This document shows positions 7,089 through 7,935 of a stretch of 7,935 nucleotides of DNA, one piece after another (positions within the stretch are counted from its first letter, which is position 1; every line of letters starts with the position of its first letter). The notes under the pieces are model-generated. The model worked only from the letters and a program-made list of their open reading frames with translations, did no database searches and had not been told where the DNA came from. Source of the DNA: Candidatus Kuenenbacteria bacterium CG_4_8_14_3_um_filter_39_15 (lineage in GTDB: Bacteria > Patescibacteriota > Patescibacteriia > UBA2196 > GWA2-42-15); contig PFHP01000051.1 in assembly GCA_002782365.1 (NCBI GenBank), positions 1-7,935 of the forward strand, written 5' to 3'. Position numbers and translations under genes: made by a program.

Positions 7089-7094
7089 TATACT
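7089..7094 (+). promoter_or_regulatory. Possible -10 box for tRNA-Val
   Basis: TATACT matches the -10 consensus at five of six positions and would start transcription about 15 bases before the tRNA. No -35 box is recognisable 16-18 bases upstream (the sequence there is TAAATTC-like), so the call rests on one hexamer. Confidence 0.28.
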
Positions 7095-7115
7095 AAATTT
7101 GAACCTTAAAGTAAA

Positions 7116-7192
7116 GCTCACATAGCTCAGTTGGTTAGAGCGTTGCGTTCACATCGCAGAGGTCCCTGGTTCAAGTCCAGGTGTGAGCACCA
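7116..7192 (+). tRNA. tRNA-Val (anticodon CAC), CCA encoded
   Basis: A complete cloverleaf can be folded by hand. The acceptor stem GCTCACA (7116-7122) pairs perfectly with TGTGAGC (7182-7188). The D stem is GCTC/GAGC with loop AGTTGGTTA. The anticodon stem TTGCG/CGCAG has one T-G wobble at the top, and loop TTCACAT carries anticodon CAC at 7150-7152, which reads the valine codon GTG. The variable region is AGGTC. The T stem CCTGG/CCAGG encloses TTCAAGT. The discriminator is A (7189), as expected for valine, followed by an encoded CCA (7190-7192). No terminator follows, and lepB starts 51 bases later on the same strand, so read-through into lepB is likely. Confidence 0.97.
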
Positions 7193-7205
7193 GAAAATAA
7201 AAAAA

Positions 7206-7230
7206 ACTACAAACTACTCACTACAAACTA
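7206..7230 (+). repeat. 11-base direct repeat between tRNA-Val and lepB
   Basis: ACTACAAACTA occurs at 7206-7216 and again at 7220-7230, a period of 14 bases, with shorter CTAC and CAAACTA echoes in the same stretch. It fills most of the 51-base spacer, which has no G residues beyond its first base and no Shine-Dalgarno sequence. The unstructured A/C-rich leader may leave the lepB start accessible; I recall similar CTACAAACTA tandem tracts from Parcubacteria intergenic regions. Confidence 0.5.
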
Positions 7231-7243
7231 ATCACATATCTTT

Positions 7244-7849
7244 ATGCCATTTATTCAAAAATCATTACCCAAAAAACCGAGCTTTAAGCCAGTGGCAGGG
7301 GGTGACCAGATTAAAGGTCAGATAAAAGATTTTATCTGGGAAACATTAAAAGTTATTGTTATTTCTCTGGCGATTATCATTCCAGTCAGATATTTTTTAA
7401 TTCAGCCGTTTTATGTTAAGGGCGCTTCCATGGAGCCAAATTTTTATGACCATGAATATTTGATCATTGATGAAATCTCATACCGTTTAGGCGAACCGGA
7501 ACGGGGTGACATTATAGTTTTCCGTTACCCCAATGACCCCAGCCAATTTTTTATCAAACGGATTATTGCTCTGCCGTTTGAAACCATTGCCTTAAACAAT
7601 GGCCAGATAAAAATAAGCAATAAAAAAACCCCAGACGGCTTTATACTTGATGAAAATAATTATTTACCCAATACGCACACCCAAGGTAACACCAGTATTA
7701 CTCTTGAGGCTGACCAATATTTTATTATGGGGGATAATCGTTCTTCATCACTTGATTCCCGCATGTTTGGTCCCATTGAACGTACTGATATTATTGGCCG
7801 TGTCTGGGTCAGGGGCTGGCCTTTCAACCGTATAACTGTTTTCAACTAA
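7244..7849 (+). CDS. lepB: Type I signal peptidase
   Basis: Membrane-bound Ser/Lys protease (family S26) that removes signal peptides from exported proteins on the outer face of the cytoplasmic membrane. The 201-residue protein has a basic cytoplasmic start, one membrane helix (about 34-51), and the family boxes in order: GASMEPN with nucleophile S62, RGDIIVFRYP (88-96), FIKRIIALPFE with general base K105, and MGDNRSSSLDSRMFGPI (162-178), ending with GRVWVRGWP. Length and single anchor fit the short Gram-positive-like class, not the two-anchor E. coli form. An in-frame TAA at 7229-7231 and no earlier start codon fix ATG 7244. There is no Shine-Dalgarno sequence. It follows tRNA-Val with no visible terminator between. 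A short alternative frame over the 3' half is antisense or out of phase and lacks support. Confidence 0.97.
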   Translation: MPFIQKSLPKKPSFKPVAGGDQIKGQIKDFIWETLKVIVISLAIIIPVRYFLIQPFYVKGASMEPNFYDHEYLIIDEISYRLGEPERGDIIVFRYPNDPSQFFIKRIIALPFETIALNNGQIKISNKKTPDGFILDENNYLPNTHTQGNTSITLEADQYFIMGDNRSSSLDSRMFGPIERTDIIGRVWVRGWPFNRITVFN

Positions 7850-7896
7850 GTAGCATAGTAGACGCAATTAATTTGAATTGCAAAACTCCTATTCTT

Positions 7897-7935
7897 CCTC
7901 CCCTCAGATGAGGGGAGGTGGCGAGCGATTAGCGA
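7897..7935. repeat. GC-rich hairpin, probable edge of a dispersed repeat (cut by the window end)
   Basis: CCTCCCCTC (7897-7905) pairs perfectly with GAGGGGAGG (7910-7918) around AGAT. It lies 48 bases after the lepB stop. No T-run follows on the plus strand (TGGCGAGCGATTAGCGA), so it is not a classical intrinsic terminator, although the strong stem could still protect or end the lepB transcript. The sequence after the stem, with GCGA twice, continues off the window; I recall a longer CCTCCCCTCAGATGAGGGG repeat from intergenic DNA of several bacteria, including Patescibacteria. Confidence 0.55.

Noticed and set aside
7131..7325. Plus-strand 64-residue reading frame beginning MVRALRSHRRG
   Set aside because: Its first third is the translated tRNA-Val sequence, a typical artefact, and it then overlaps lepB in another frame.
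7864..7881. GCAATT/AATTGC hairpin after lepB as its terminator
   Set aside because: Six-base weak stem with a six-base loop, followed by AAAAC and no T-run.
1..7935. Alternative genetic code with UGA read as glycine
   Set aside because: LCP and pth end in TGA at the expected protein ends, and no conserved gene here has an internal TGA.
1..7935. CRISPR array, insertion sequence, phage or defence genes
   Set aside because: No regularly spaced repeats, transposase, integrase, nuclease or toxin-antitoxin signatures were seen on either strand.

Overview
The window looks like a chromosomal housekeeping segment from a bacterium of the Candidate Phyla Radiation (Patescibacteria), probably on the Parcubacteria side. 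The clues are moderate AT-richness (roughly 40% GC by eye), very tight gene packing, almost no Shine-Dalgarno sequences, GC-rich palindromic repeats in AT-rich spacers, a LytR-CpsA-Psr protein with a GIGGxGHxG loop, and a 109-residue orphan protein that resembles a small family I recall from Parcubacteria. TGA serves as a stop (LCP and pth genes end in TGA), so this is not one of the lineages that read UGA as glycine. The placement is inference; no 16S or marker comparison was possible.

Layout: everything from 7002 down to 1 is on the minus strand. Read in transcription order it is an LCP-family cell-envelope glycopolymer transferase (7002-5518), der (5504-4095, double-GTPase ribosome-assembly factor), pth (4067-3528, peptidyl-tRNA hydrolase) and a P2-type cation-pumping ATPase (3521-792). 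The gaps are 13, 27 and 6 bases, so these four probably form one operon driven by a promoter at 7011-7039. A second good promoter at 761-789 lies in the 49-base gap after the ATPase and serves the 109-residue orphan (742-413). A spacer holding a structured GC-rich repeat (307-367) then leads to the N-terminal part of an unidentified single-pass membrane protein that runs off the left edge (279-1).

On the right, divergently on the plus strand, are a complete tRNA-Val(CAC) with encoded CCA (7116-7192) and lepB, type I signal peptidase (7244-7849). A GC-rich hairpin (7897-7918), probably the edge of another dispersed repeat, ends the window.

Functionally the genes cover translation (der, pth, tRNA-Val), envelope biogenesis and secretion (LCP, lepB) and ion homeostasis (ATPase). 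I see no mobile element, CRISPR array, defence system or gene cluster that looks like a new system. The points that deserve a second look are sequence deviations inside familiar families (Der second G domain, ATPase ion-site residues, LCP active-site loop), the small orphan with its own promoter, and the structured intergenic repeats.
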